Shown: in pieces, positions 44,626 to 57,419 of the stretch
Layout of the letters: each line of letters opens with the position of its first letter
How positions within the stretch are numbered: position 1 is the first letter of the stretch
NCBI GenBank assembly: GCA_022225965.2
Contig: JAKJXP020000001.1
Span: 992,001 to 1,056,000 of the forward strand
Direction of reading: 5' to 3'
DNA length: 64,000 nucleotides
From: Diatrype stigma
Lineage: Eukaryota > Ascomycota > Sordariomycetes > Xylariales > Diatrypaceae
Notes under the pieces: model-generated
The model's database searches: none
Told to the model about the DNA's origin: nothing
Seen by the model: only the letters and a program-made list of their open reading frames with translations
Program-made: the position numbers and the translations under genes

Positions 44626-45615
44626 CGTAACCGAGGCTACTTAAGTACCCAGGTAGGCATCTGTAGGCATCTTCAGGCTGGAGCACATCTTTAATTGCAT
44701 ACATGCAGACCCGAGCAACCCGGCCCATAAGTGGCTATATGGGCTACATGGTGCGTAGACGGATAGATCAGATGGATCAAGGCATTATTTGCCGATGGGT
44801 ATGGATATCGTGTATCACTAGATCCAAGGGAAATCCGAGTCTGGAATGTCGAGACTGTCGAGAATGCACGAATGTCGAAAATGGTTAAGTAATATCATGT
44901 GATAGTGAGGGTTCCGCAGGGGGGCAGGAGGGGTTCCGACTGTTCTGACCAACGTTCAATCATTTTTGATCGTTTTTTGCTGGGATTGATCGACTTTTAG
45001 TGACTTGCATGGGCCCAGTTGGCGGCAAATGGGCAGGGAATCCTTGTTGGGGTCCCCGTAATCAACTTATCAATTGGCCCACCTGGTTCGCCAAATCACT
45101 GCTACTAGGTATCCAGACCAGCAAGACTACCACCTAGCAGCACCTGGGTATCCTTGACTGTGGTGAATTGGGGCGACTTCGGGTGACTTGGGGCGGGCGA
45201 CTTGGGTGACTATTTTTTATTCGATTGACCGCCTTATTGGACCCTGCTTCTCGGTGTGTTGGCCCAACTTTTTTTTTCTCACCCCCTCGATTGCCTATCG
45301 CCCTGATGCCTACTGCCCGCTGCCTATTGCCCATTGCCTGAGGTCCCTCTACATACTCGCCCTACCTGCCATACCACCTACATACGTGCCCGCTGCCTTA
45401 CCTGCCTTACCCTTACCTGCGTTACCTAGACCTTACCTGACCTTCCTGCCTCCCACTTTATCGTCCACTCCGGGGTTTTCTTTCCTCAACTCACAATCCC
45501 GTTCTCCTTAGACTCCCCCTTAGACCTTGTCGAGGAGTAGTTTCCAGTCCCGGTTCTTACTTGCACTGCAATTGATTGACACTTCCTCACCGATTCCTCC
45601 CCGCAGTTAATCGAC
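44626..45615. other. Intergenic region with pyrimidine-rich leader
   Basis: About 1 kb between the transporter stop and the coiled-coil gene. The part 45,340-45,600 is strongly pyrimidine-rich with repeated ttacctgcc units, as in leaders of strongly expressed fungal genes. I see no RNA gene. Short open frames here show no conserved feature. Confidence 0.5.
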
Positions 45616-47463
45616 ATGGGCAACGTCCTCTCCACCTTCTATGGCTCCTCCGACACTTCGATGCCCAAGAATGAGAGGGAGGCGATAGAGAAGAAGCTTT
45701 CCGAAAAGGACGAAAGCATTGAGAAGCTCGAGAAGGACATTGCTGCCAAGGAGGAGGAGCTCGAAAAGAGCAAGGATAAGCTCACCGAGGCTTCCGAGAC
45801 AGTGGAAACCTTGCAGAAGAAGGTCGACGAACTCGAGACAAAGACCTCCTCACTGGAAAAGGAAACCCAGGAGAAAATTGCGAAGCTCGAGTCCGAGCTC
45901 AAGCAAAACGACGATAAGTCGGTGGAGCAGCGTGGTGCTCTCGAAGAGGCTGCCGCGAAGACGGACAAAGAACTTGCCGCCGCCCGAGACCAGCTGACAC
46001 AGCTAGAGGCCAAGCAAATTGAGCTCGAGCAAGAGAAGCTTGCACTTGCCGAAGAGCTGTCAACAGCCAAGAAGGCAGCAGATGAAGCTTCGCAGCAAGG
46101 TTCTTCCCTTGAGGCATCGTTGAAGGAGGAGCTGTCTACAGTTCGGAAACAACTCGAAGAAGCAGAGCAACAGCATGAGACGCTCCAGGGCGAGCACTCC
46201 AAGCTTAAGGGCGAGTTGCAATCCATCACACAAGCCCTGGAAGAGGAGAAGTCTGCGCTAGCCAAGTCTAAGGAAGAATACGAAGCCTTACAGCAGACAC
46301 ACGAGGAGCTGAAGAAAAGCTCGGACGAGGAGCTCTCCTCATTAAAGCAGCGTCTCACCGAATCGGAACAGAAGCACGGTGAAGTACAAGAGGCATACGA
46401 AAAGCTCAAGGGCGACTCGGGTGACGAACTCTCGTCTGCTCAAAAGGAGGTTGCCGAACTGCAACAAAAGCTTGCCGAACTGCAACAAGCCCACGAGAGC
46501 CTGAAAGAGGAATCTGATGGGCAGCTTACCGCGGCGAAGAGTGAGCTCACTACCTACCAAGAGAAGGTCGCCGAGCTGCAACAAGCTCACGACCAGCTGA
46601 AGACGGATTCCGAAGAAGGCTCCTCGTCAGCCCAGAAGGCTCTAGCCGAGTCTCAGGAGAAACATGCCGAGTTACAAGAAGCATTCGACAAGTTGAAGAA
46701 GGATTCGGAAGAAGACACATCCTCCGCCAAGCAAGCCCTCACTGAAACTCAAGAGAAGCTTGCCGAGTTACAAGCAGCACACGACAAGCTCCAAAAGGAT
46801 TCGGACGAGGGTGTCGCTTCGGCCAAGGAGGACGTAGCGGCGTGGGAAGCCAAGCACAAGGAACTGGAGGAGGCGCATGCCACCCTCGCCCAGGAGCTAG
46901 AGGCAGCTAAGCAGAGCGCTGCCGACAGCGACGAGCAGAAGAAGGCGCTCGAGACGGCACATGAAGCCGAGCTGGAGAAGGCCAAGTCGGAGGCCGCAGC
47001 GCTGGAGGGTCAGGTTAAGGCCGCCGAGGAGCAACACACGAAGCTGCAGGGAGAACATGAGGAGCAGACGGCCGAGCTGTCCAGTCTCCGCAGCCAGGTG
47101 GAAGAGGCTCAGAGCAAGCTGACTAAGGCCGAGGAGGACCTCGAGGCAGCTGAACAGGTAAGCCGACTCATACCCATATTCCCACCCAGACTTGATGCAG
47201 AGCCGAGTCGAATGCTAACATGAACATAGGCCAAGAAGGACCTGGAGGCCAAGGCGGCCGAGCTCGAGTCAGAGAAGGAGCAGAGCCAGAAGGACAGCAC
47301 GGAGCTGACTGCCAAGCTGGCAGAGGCCACGGCGAGCGTGGAAAGCCTCGAGGGCGAGAAGAAGGCGGCGGCAGATAAAGTGGAAGCGCTCGAGCAAGAG
47401 ATCAAGCAGCTGAAGGAGACAAAAGCAGAAGGCGCCGAGGCCGAGCCCGCGAAGGAGGAATGA
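45616..47463 (+). CDS. Long coiled-coil protein with possible N-myristoylation and 32-residue repeats
   Basis: Two exons (45,616-47,157 and 47,230-47,463; intron gtaagc...catag) encode 591 residues. The start MGNVLSTF fits the N-myristoylation consensus (Gly2, Ser6), so the protein may be anchored to a membrane by its N-terminus. From residue 20 onward it is almost all Glu, Lys, Gln, Ala, Leu and Ser, a continuous coiled coil. Between about residues 255 and 415 five 32-residue units repeat in tandem (pattern xAELQxAHDKLKxDSEEGxS then SAxxALxExQEK). No transmembrane segment, signal peptide or catalytic domain is visible. A possible polyadenylation signal aataaa is at 47,728. The family is unknown to me; a scaffold or membrane-organising role is only a guess. 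Confidence 0.85.
46360..46870 (+). repeat. 96-bp coding tandem repeat
   Basis: Five to six in-frame copies of a 96-bp unit (32 codons) with about 60-80 percent amino-acid identity lie inside the coiled-coil gene. Thirty-two residues is not a whole number of heptads, so each unit shifts the coiled-coil register by four residues. Confidence 0.75.
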
Positions 47464-48397
47464 TGAGTCTTTGTTTCCATGATACCCACACCATGGCATT
47501 GGCGTACTGATTTGCTTTCTTATTCGTCTCCTTTGCCCCTCCCCCACCCCCCTTTTTATGTATGTATGTTACGGATGTATGTATGGGATATGATAACGAC
47601 ACCATAATTCGCATGCACACGCACGGCCGATAAATCTAATGTCCAACCACCATCCCATCCCGCTCCCGATACACATAGCTCTAGCATATATGAGATTCTT
47701 CTTTCCGTGGGTCCCTCACCGAATACGAATAAAGCCTGTTCAAGAGGAGACGATATTACGCAGTGGCCGTTGTGACTTGCCCTTGACGATGATCGCCTTC
47801 AAAGCCATATAGCTTGGGTATAATGAAGCCTAACTTATACCATGTATTGTTTGTTATAGTCAGGCATTCTCCATTAGTTACAGCAAGGCAGCCGTAAATA
47901 CCTAGCAGCAATTAGCCCCGCGGCAGCTGGTTGGTCGAGCATTGCCAAGTGGCGCGGGGTTGGTTGGTTCATCGGTGGTCTTAGACTCAAAAGGCCCGTT
48001 GAAATGGCATCCCCGCCTCGTCGTAGCTCCCGCCCAACGTTAACTCAAACAAAATATTTACATACATCTAATATCTGCAGCACACGTGAAGCTACCCGCC
48101 TAGGTGCCATTTCCACGGGACCTTTCCACGTGCACCGACCTGTCTAGCGAACCCTATTCCAGCTCCGCCAGTACCTGACTACCTACTAGGTAGTTTCACT
48201 CCAATTGGCTTAAATCAGGGGAAGAGATATCGTCATCGGCATCGTCATCGTGTCGTCTGCATCCAATTCGAGTAGCTAAGCTAAGGCGGCTGGCTACATA
48301 CTTAGCTTAGGTTAACACACCCGACACTACCTAATACCTACCTAGGCACTTCGACTTCTCTCACGACCTACAGACTACTCCTCGATCGACAACAGCT
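47464..48397. other. Intergenic region between the coiled-coil and prefoldin genes
   Basis: Holds the 3' untranslated region of the coiled-coil gene (aataaa at 47,728) and the promoter of the prefoldin gene. A (cat/cgt)cgtcatcg stretch at about 48,225-48,260 and several ctacctaggtag palindromic motifs are present. No gene recognised. Confidence 0.5.
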
Positions 48398-49227
48398 ATG
48401 GCAGGCAAAGGAGAAACTGGTGCGTTGTCTTACCCCTCCAGCCACCTAAATACCTACCAGAGACATTGGAGTGGCCAGACTAACCTACGTTTGTGTTCGG
48501 GACAGTCAACCTCGACACTCTGAGCGCCCAGCAGCTCACCCAGGTCAAGAAGCAGCTGGACGAGGAACTCGAGCACCTCACCTCCTCCTTCACGCAGCTC
48601 CACGCTGCTCAGGCCAAGTTTCGCGAGTGCCTGCGCTGTGTCCAAGGTGGCCGGACATCCGCTCTCCAAGGCACGTTTTCCCTCTTCCCCCCTTCTAGCT
48701 GGTTTACTTTGTCCTATGTCTCTTCTCCCTCTGCGTATATACTAACATAACAATGCGTGTGCCATCCCAGAAAACAAACCCATTCTCGTCCCGCTCACCA
48801 ACTCGCTTTACGTTCGCGGGAACCTTACAAATGCCTCCCATGTTGTCGTCGATGTAGGCACCGGCTTTTATGTGGAAAAGGTAGCACCTCCTTGGTCCTT
48901 TCAATTCCTTTTTCCCGCGCATGACATCTGGTGGGACACTGCAATGTGCTAATATAGGCCATACAGGACGTCAAGTCGGCTGCTCAGTTTTACGAGAATA
49001 AAGTCGGGGAAGTTGGAGGAAGTGTCAAGGAACTCGAGGCTATTGTACAAACAAAGTCCAACAACCTCCGCGTTGTGGAAGAAGGTAAGAATGACGTGAC
49101 CTGTCCTATTTCACCAGCTTTATTCTGGTCTCCTCCACAGGCTCGTGAAGGCTCAAAGCTGACTTCTCGCCGTTACCCAGTTCTGAGACTAAAACTCGCC
49201 GCTCCACCACAAGCTCCCCCTCCCTAG
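48398..49227 (+). CDS. gim5: Prefoldin subunit 5
   Basis: An alpha-type subunit of the hexameric prefoldin chaperone, which passes nascent actin and tubulin to the CCT chaperonin in the cytosol. Exons: 48,398-48,419; 48,506-48,670 (or 48,646); 48,771-48,880; 48,967-49,084; 49,181-49,227. It starts MAGKGETG, then an N-terminal helix [20 protein letters not shown], the two-hairpin beta core [14 protein letters not shown] and [11 protein letters not shown], and a C-terminal helix ending [15 protein letters not shown]. The length is 153 residues, close to the usual 150-155, if exon 2 ends at 48,670 with a GC donor (aag/gcacgt). The canonical GT at 48,647 would give 145 and shorten the loop before the beta core. 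Convergent with the next gene, 176 bp away. Confidence 0.9.
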
Positions 49228-49402
49228 ATACAAAAGTTCCAGTAGAACCGTTGCCGGCAATCTGTCATATCCGTGCCCCCTCTAGGAACGTGTTTCATCG
49301 ACCAGGAGCCTCGATGTCAAGGCGGTTGCTCTACGACGCATAACCCAGAACGGGTGTGAAAACCCCAGGCTGGTAGACGATGGTGTGCCATTGATCCCTG
49401 GT

Positions 49403-51327
49403 TCAAGCCTTCTCGAGTACACCCTGGAGTTCCTGGACGATACCCACGAACTGGCGGGTTCTGTCCTCACCTGTTGCCATCGCATCATCCCCGTCGTTGA
49501 ATAGAAGATCCAACTGATCCCCCCATATGTTCCCGGCCGCTAGTGTGCTCCCTTGAGATAGCTGGTCCCAATGCTCACCGTACATGGTGATGCTGAAGTC
49601 AACTTTGGGTGGTCGCCCCATAGTGGCCATGGACGCCCAGCGGCGATTGATGGCGATCGCGACCATGTAGTCCGTAGCCTTCCACCGGTAGCGATAAATA
49701 CTCTTGACGGCTATGTTCTTGAGTGCTCTGCCCACTGGGTCGTTACGCATTAGCGAGATCTTCGGGAAGCTGTCGAAGGTATGACCTTGCATGCGGACGA
49801 TAGCCGACGCCAAGAATTGGTCTATAGCTGTGGTGTTGGTGTTGACAGCATTGTTGACTTGAGAAACTTCCATATCCCAATCGAACTTCCTGTTCCTAGC
49901 ACTTAGCCATAGCTCACTCGCTTTATAATGTTAACGTGCTTACCTTCCTAAATTAAGAACTGTAATACTAAGCTCGGGGAGACTGGAGTTGCCACGAAAC
50001 GCCTTGACGCGATTGATGTTGTGTGAACCTTCTGTGGCTGGATTTTTGCCTTTGGAATCACGGGTGATCGGTACTATCTCAGCTTGGAATCTCCCGTTCT
50101 CCCAGTTCGCCTCGAAGTAATGGTCGGGCATGACGTCGGCAGGCGAGAGTGTCTGATTGTCCAGTGGTAGGAGAGGTCCATTGCCCTGTTGAATGTTTCT
50201 GAGAATACCTCTGACCATGTTCTCGTCGACGACCCTGACGACTTGTTAGCCTACTGATTGAATATGGGATGTTCGATATGATACTCACTCAGTCTCTAGT
50301 CGACCTGAGGTCCTAGGATTATCCACCATGGCCTTGAATTGTTTGTGCTCGAAAGACAGCTGGCCGCGCGGGTAACTCTGAAGAACGAATTGACCAAGAT
50401 GGACTCTCAAGGTTACACCGTATTGTTGTCGAGCTACCTTTTTTAACCCTTGACAAGCGATTCTGGTAAGGTTCGTTACAAAATCCCCGGATTCGTCGCG
50501 CTTTTGGGTCTGACCAAGGGGACAGTCCAGCTTGGGTCTGGCCCCGGAACTCTGGATACTGAGTGTAATACGAAATTTCTCCATCTCCGTTGCTAGTGGC
50601 TCTTGCAAGAAGATTGAACTGGATGAGGAATCATCTGACGTGAGCTCATTCGCCAATTCTCGTGCCCTGTCGAGCAAATTTCGAGTCTCTTGCTGGCTAC
50701 CTGTTTCAATGTGTATGAACGTATTGGGCGGGTTACCTCGAAGTTCGATCACATAGCGGCCTTCAATGCGTATGAGCTCCTTGTAGGTGGCCTCAAGAAT
50801 CTCCGCAGCAGGTTCTTCTGTGCCCAGGAGGACAAAGTTGGCCACGGCAGGGGAGTGTAGGCGGCCAGCCATGGCCTGCCTCTGTTTCCGTTGGGTCCAG
50901 CTCACCAAGAGATTGTCTGCAGGAAGGCGTAAGGGCTTTGGCTCATCTTGTAGTCTAGTCTGTGGACCAGTGGCTGGCTGAGGGCCAGCCGGATCTGCGA
51001 GTGACACTATGTCGGCTCTGTCTCCCGCCATTGAATGGGTCGCGGGCACTGATCTACTGTGATCGGTATGAGATGGGAGATGGACTGGTGGAAGGTTGGT
51101 TGATGAAAGATGGGTTAATAGAGGATGGGTAGGTGAAAGTTGAGAGACAGACTGTTCGGCAGGTTGTCCGTTGATCTGCTCAGTTATCGCAGACCGATCT
51201 GGAACCGAGTTATTGCCAGATGATACATCAGAGAAGCTTATGAACATACAATTAGTTGATCTGTGTTTTGATTTAACATGTAGTGCAGGACTTACAGGTC
51301 GATGAGGTCTTCCATTGTATCAGCCAT
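49403..51327 (-). CDS. Fungal protein of unknown function (DUF7905-like)
   Basis: Exons on the minus strand: 51,327-51,296; 51,236-50,289; 50,234-49,944; 49,889-49,403, with three introns of 54-59 bp, giving 585 residues from MADTMEDLIDL. Residues up to about 110 are Ser/Pro/Gln-rich and probably disordered. Next comes a possible KH-like fold (ATYKELIRIEGRYVIELRGN to about residue 200), then a globular C-terminal half rich in beta motifs (VTLRVHLGQFVLQSYPRG, YFEANWENGRFQAEIVPI, YRYRWKATDYMVAIAINRRW). From memory the second half resembles the DUF7905 domain of ascomycete proteins; this needs a search. No membrane segment or catalytic signature is visible. It is divergent from orc1, sharing a 1.36-kb promoter gap. 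Confidence 0.75.
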
Positions 51328-52685
51328 TGATGCGTGCTCTCCTATGACTCCTTAGGAAACCGGTAGAAAGTATGGAAGAAGGAGGAGATTGTCGGCGACA
51401 AGCAAGGCAGGTCAAAGCTTGCCCTTTGAGGAAGAATCCTTAGGGATGTTGAAATCCAAGTCGACGGTAAGATCAATGGATACCCACGGAATAACTCGAC
51501 GATTTTTAGAGTTATTACTCCCTGTGGCCATGTCCGTACCAACTACGTAGAGGTACCGGTAGATGACTACAGGCTGGTTGCCACGTTACAAACGAAATCC
51601 ATACGCCGATGTATTTGAAGAAGAGGGGGCAGGTACCAATGGAGGACACATGATGAGACGGGACATCTTTAAGGACTACATGTAGATTTCAGACTACCGA
51701 CGACTAGGACACCATCACTTGGGTAACAGATTAGTCGATTAGTCGGAATATGTCTGACGGACTTGATGCATTATCTGTTAGACCAAAATGGAAACCATGA
51801 AAGGGTGAACGCCTGTATTACATTTCACACGTGCCAATCATGAGCAGCTGTTAATGCAAGCATCCTATTATACAAACTGGAACACTAAAGATCCATCTGA
51901 TACCTACCTAGGTACCTAGGTATACAGGCTATGTACATGCGTGTACCCAATAGACACCCACAATGAGGGGAGTTCTACCTATATACACGCAGGTACCTAC
52001 ATTATACCTCCTACTTAGGTTGACACGTGGGTTCCTGTTTTGTCTTTCAGACGGAAAGAGTGATCTACTTCAATTCACTTACAAGTGCAAAGTACGACAA
52101 CAACAGGAAGTATCGGTTCAATACAATAGCGGATTGATATATAAACCTGGACATGAACTTATATACCTACACAAGCCTGGAAGCAGACCTGTCTGGTAAC
52201 TTGCTTCAGATCATAACCACCGCCTACTGGCATAAGTAGTTGCGAGGTAATAGGTACCTATCATTTGACCCTTTTCTCTTATGTTCAATTCAAAGTGCCC
52301 CTTAAAGTCACGTGAGTTCGCGTTATGACCAGAGGCACTAGTTAGACGTGATAAGCGCGATTATCTAGGTACATACGCGGCAATCATTATAAACTAAGGC
52401 AGGTACATACCTACATAGGTAGGTATGTATGTATCCATCATCAGCTACCTACATATGTATCTCGATTACATCCTCTACTTCCTAACTTATATCTTCTTAG
52501 AAACATCCCATTTTATAAATGCTTAAGCTGTTCTGCTTTCTATGTTATTTGAGGTCAGCTGCATACTTCTACATCCTGACAAAGCAAATGCTACGCCATT
52601 CTCCACGGTGACTAGTTAACCTACTAGTACAGTACAGTAATTGGAGGTGTATGCGCAGCGCTTCAACACAGCATTAGGAATTGAG
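51328..52685. other. Divergent promoter region between the unknown gene and orc1
   Basis: About 1.36 kb with no conserved gene. It contains clusters of the palindromic motif acctaggt and (ggtaggtatgtatg)-like repeats at about 51,900-51,940 and 52,400-52,460. Open frames here are short and unsupported. The region probably serves both genes. Confidence 0.5.
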
Positions 52686-55157
52686 ATGGCACCGCGGAAG
52701 AAATCTTCTAGAGGGCTGTTGGGGGTCGCACGGGATGATTCCGATGACGAACTGGGTATGGATGATCATCCGTGGGAATGGGTGTACGCATCCTCCAGCC
52801 GGTCCCAGTCCCCCTCTATGGCCGCAGAGCCAGGGCGAGAGTCTGGAAGGAAGAGAAAGAGAGAAGGTGCGGCGCGTCAGAAGATCGTTGGCGTACGCTC
52901 GGGGCCTTTCGAGTGTGGTATTGGGGACTGTGTGCTGCTCAAGGCCGAGGGCTCCAATGAAGCATGGGTCGCCATCGTCGAAGAGTTCATTGAGAGTGAC
53001 GAGGACGGCGACAAGGCTGCGAAGTTCTTGTGGTTCTCCACCGAGAAGGAAATCCGAAATCGTGAGCGGAAGAGAACAGACTACCTCTCGGTTAGTATAT
53101 ACCATGTCCCATTCATTATAGGTCTGTTGTTGGCGCAAAGCCCGTCCGTGGGCAGTTACTGACCATCATTTCTACCTTTCGACGCCCCTCTAGAACGAGC
53201 TATATATCACACCAACCTCCGACATTAATCCCATAGAGTCCATCAATGGTAAAGCGTTTGTTATGTCTGCTGATAAGTTCGCCCGGGAGTATCCCACGGG
53301 CAAGATTCCTCGCAACTCCCAGGGATATAACAAGACATTCGTTTGCAGGAGAGGCTGCAACACGAGGACTACGACTTACACCCCGGAATTCAGGTGGGAA
53401 GATGTCTACCGAGGACGGGAAGAGGACATTGCCGGCCTGGTGGAATTCGTGGAGAAAGGAACACAGTCGACTAGAAGACGACCCAAGCGTGACAATGACT
53501 ACGCTGTGGAATCGGCTTATACCGCTGAGAGGCAGGATCCAGACGAGGACGACGGCAACTTCTCTGGAAAGGGTACACGAAAAGTTGCTGTTACCCCAAG
53601 GAAGAAGCAAAAGACAACCCGTATAGTTACACCATCTAGTCGCAGGTATGTGCAAAATCCCGCCTGGCTCGGGAGCTACTAAATGTTTACGATGAATGGT
53701 AAACCTTGCTAACTAGGAACAACCCCTATTCTGTCTATTCGTGAAGACTCGTCATGAAGAAAGCACTAGAATTCACACCTCTGGCTACCCGGACCCTTTC
53801 TCCTAGCCACCATCAATCCTCTCCGTTCCAGATTGCTAGGGCCCAGCTGCACGTCGCATCGGTGCCGTCCAGTCTCCCGTGCCGAGAATCCGAGTTTTCC
53901 TTGGTGTACTCGCATCTCGAAGCTGCCATCACCGATGGCTCCGGCGCCTGCATCTACATCTCGGGTACGCCCGGTACAGGAAAGACGGCCACGGTTCGGG
54001 AGGTGGTGGCGCGGCTGCACGATGCGGTGCGGTCGGACGAGCTGGACGACTTCATGTTCGTGGAGATCAACGGGATGAAAATTACGGATCCCTACCAGTC
54101 GTATGCGTTGCTGTGGGAGGCGCTCAAGGACCAGCGGGTAAGCCCGAGCCAGGCGCTGGACCTGCTGGAGCGCGAGTTCAACAACCCGAGTCCGCGCCGG
54201 GTCCCCTGCGTCGTCCTCATGGATGAGCTCGACCAGCTCGTCACCAAGAATCAGAGCGTCATGTACAATTTCTTCAACTGGCCGGGCCTGCGCCACTCGC
54301 GCCTGATCGTCCTGGCCGTCGCCAACACCATGGACCTGCCCGAGCGCACCCTCAGCAACAAGATCAGCAGCCGCCTCGGCCTCACGCGCATCACCTTTCC
54401 CGGCTACAACCACGAGCAGCTCATGCGCATCATCCAGTCCCGTCTCCAGGGCGTGCCGGGCCATATCGTCGAGCCCGATGCCGTGCAGTTCGCCAGCCGC
54501 AAGGTTGCCGCTGTCAGCGGCGACGCGCGGCGCGCCCTCGACATCTGCCGGCGGGCCGTCGAGCTAGCCGAAGCCGAGGCGAAGAGCACCGATACAGACC
54601 CAGGGACTCCCAGCAAGCGGGCCAAGGCGAAGACCGGCGAGGCCGACAAGGCTAAGAGTGCGCGGGGCCGCGTCACTATCGCCACGGTGAAGCGGGCGAT
54701 CAACGAGGCCACGACGAGCCCGCTGCAGCAGTACCTGCGGGCCCTCCCGTTCGCCTCCAAGCTGGTGCTCACGTCCCTGCTGCTGCGGAACGAGCGCACG
54801 GGCCTGCCGGACACGACGTACGGCGACATGCTGGGGGAGATGAGCCGCGCGCTGGTCATCGACGCCGGCAGTCGGCGGGTGGGCTTGCTCAAGGGCGGCT
54901 GGGCCGCTTCGCATTCGAAGCAGCAGGACAGAAGCGGCGAGGATTCGCTGGTGGTGATGCGGAAACGCGACACACGGGCGGCCAGGATACCGGGCATAGG
55001 CGCCGCGGCCGTGGATCTGACGGGCGCCGGCATCATCTTCCTAGAGGGCCTGCGCGCCGAGCGCCCCAGCAAGATCCGGCTGGCGGTCGGCGACGAGGAG
55101 GTCAAGCTGGCGTTCCGCGATGATCCCGAGATCAAGGCTTTGGGCATAACACTTTAG
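52686..55157 (+). CDS. orc1: Origin recognition complex subunit 1 (ORC1)
   Basis: The largest ORC subunit, an ATPase that binds replication origins in the nucleus and loads MCM with Cdc6 and Cdt1. Exons: 52,686-53,090; 53,194-53,645; 53,747-55,157; 755 residues, in the usual fungal range. A basic N-terminus is followed by a BAH domain (about residues 75-215, starting RSGPFECGIGDCVLLKAEGS), a basic linker (TPRKKQKTTR) and the AAA+ module: Walker A GTPGTGKT (359-366), Walker B VVLMDELDQ (about 441-449), sensor 1 VLAVANTMDLPER, arginine-bearing NKISSRLGL, sensor 2 SGDARRALDICRRA, then a winged-helix C-terminus. All key ATPase residues are present. MAPRKK is chosen over an in-frame upstream ATG at 52,641. 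The third exon is much richer in GC than the first two. Confidence 0.95.
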
Positions 55158-55535
55158 AATGATAAGACATTCCGATAATTACTTACGTATATGTACGTAC
55201 GTGCATACGTATACAACGAGGGAGCGGGAGTTTGGTTTAGTTGCTTAGATACAGATAGAGATAGAGACAGCTCCGTATGCAATGGGTTGGCTCAAGAGCC
55301 ATATTTATATTATATTTAGAGCTTTGCTCTTTCTTTGGTGAACGTTTCGGCCGCAGAATATTGTAGGGATCACTACGAAAATAGCAAAACTCTGGCTATA
55401 TTAATCGACGTCATTCACGATGCCACGTGTCTTTTGATTGATCACACTCCCGGGAGACTGGTGACAATATCACCAGGTCCACACGTACCCTATTCCTATA
55501 TTTTACAAACTGATACGCCCGCATTCTTAAATTAA
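55158..55535. other. Convergent intergenic gap between orc1 and prp46
   Basis: 378 bp that must hold both 3' untranslated regions. It contains a (tacgtacgtgcatacgtata)-like stretch near 55,185-55,215 and AT-rich sequence near 55,300. No gene seen. Confidence 0.55.
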
Positions 55536-57377
55536 CTAGTACCTGCGCTTCCCCAACGTTGGCTTCCACTCGAGGGGATGTGTCTCGGGCGTGGCCTTCT
55601 CGTCCGGCTTCCATATCTTGATGGTCTTGTCGGCCTCGCCCACGATCAGACGGAGGCCGGTGCGGTCGAAGGTCGAGCTCATGATGCCGGCCTCGGCGTC
55701 CAGCGAGCCCGGCTGCGCGATCGAGTCGAGGGACTGGTACCGGTGTCCGGACTTCCAGTCCCAGAAGCTGATGGACCCGTTGTCGCCGCCGGAGAACAGC
55801 GTGTCCTGGTTGAGCGCGAGCGAGTTGATGATGGCGTTGTGGCCGTCGAAGTTGCCCATGAACGCGCCCTCTGGGCACTTCCACTGCTTGATGCTCCCCG
55901 TGCTCCCCGTCGCGAAGGTGAACTCGTTGGGATGGAGCGCGAGGGCCCGTACGCCTTTCTTGTGATGGGTGAGCACGCCCATGGTCTTCCCGGCCGCCAG
56001 GTCCCACAGCCGCACCGTCTTGTCGAGAGAAGCCGTGATGACCTGTGGGTCGGCTTCCTGACACTTGACGTCCGCTACCGTCCCCGTATGGCCGGATAGG
56101 ACGTGGATATTGCTACGGGTTCGCATATCCCATACCCTGGCAACGCCATCTCTGCCACCAGTCACAAGAACATCCAGTGTTGGATGTAATGCTAATGTAT
56201 ACACGCCTATATAGTTCCAGATTAGTTATCGTCCACCGAAGTAGCGTGAGAGTTTGAGAGATGCGCTGTGTAAATATTTTCTGAATTACTTACCACTCAG
56301 ATGTCCGTGATAATGTCGTATAACCTGATGATGACAGTCCAGTCAGTAAGTGGTAACGAGCAAGACAGCTTCAGGGGTCTGGAGTCTTGAAAATTGGGTA
56401 CGAAGCATTGTACCAGCATCACAGCGCTAAAATGCGAGCTCTTTGGTCCGAGCCAACTTAAGAAATAGGGGCGGGGAGATCATTTGACTCACCTTGTTTG
56501 TTTCAAGGTCCCAACATTTCACCATCTTGTCTTCGCCACAGGAGAATAAATATGGATGCCGAGGGGAAACTAGACGGTGGGTTAGCATACGTTTTGAGTG
56601 AGGGTTTTAGACAAGATCCAGCATCCAGCAACTCACCTGCAAGTCCCCGTACTGTAGAAATGTGTCCGGTCAGGGTCAGGCGCAAATTCCCCGTAGCAAG
56701 ATCCCAAATCTTTATCGTGCGGTCGCCTGAACAGCATCTAGTCAGTCCTCTCTTCTCTTCCCTGCATTTTCACCCCTCCCAGGTGTCAATAGGCTGCTTA
56801 CCTGCACCGCTGGCAAACCATTGGTTCTCGGGCTCGACGGCCAAACTCCTCACCCAACCCAGATGTCCTGATATGACCCGCATAAGCTTCCAAGGGGGGT
56901 GCCAGTCGGGCTTCACCTGGTGTGTAGCTTGAGCACGGGCGACGCTCAGGGCTTGCGACTGGGCGTCATCTCGTCCTCCCCCTGGTGGCGCTCCCGGCGG
57001 TTTTGGCGCTTTCACAAGGGCGGTCGATCCCGGGGCCGTCGCAGCTGGCCTGGCGGGTATGCCCTCGATGAGCTTCTGTGTCTTTTCCTCGGGCGCAGCG
57101 GCGGCGGCAGCGGCAGCAGCACCAGCGGGTTTTTTTCCCTTCTTCCGCGCGCTCAGGGCGCTCGCTTGTTTCTGGGCCAGGGCGGCAGGCAGCTCCTGGA
57201 CCTGCTGGTATTCGGCGTGGAACCGGACGGCGAGCGCATCCTTTTCTCTTTGCGCCTCGACAGGGTCGGCGTCACCGCTTAACCTCAGCCTCTTCGTCGC
57301 CGATTCGCCTGGCACGTGGTGGCCGAAGATGGATTTCGATCGCTTCGCATTCTCGAGAACGAGGGTCCTGAGGTCGG

Positions 57378-57419
<42 letters not shown>

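Noticed and set aside
45639..46409. A 256-codon serine-rich minus-strand frame
   Set aside because: It is the antisense of the Glu/Lys/Gln-rich coiled-coil gene, whose codon use automatically opens the opposite strand.
53766..55147. Long minus-strand frames under orc1
   Set aside because: Antisense shadows in the GC-rich third exon; orc1 has all AAA+ motifs on the plus strand.
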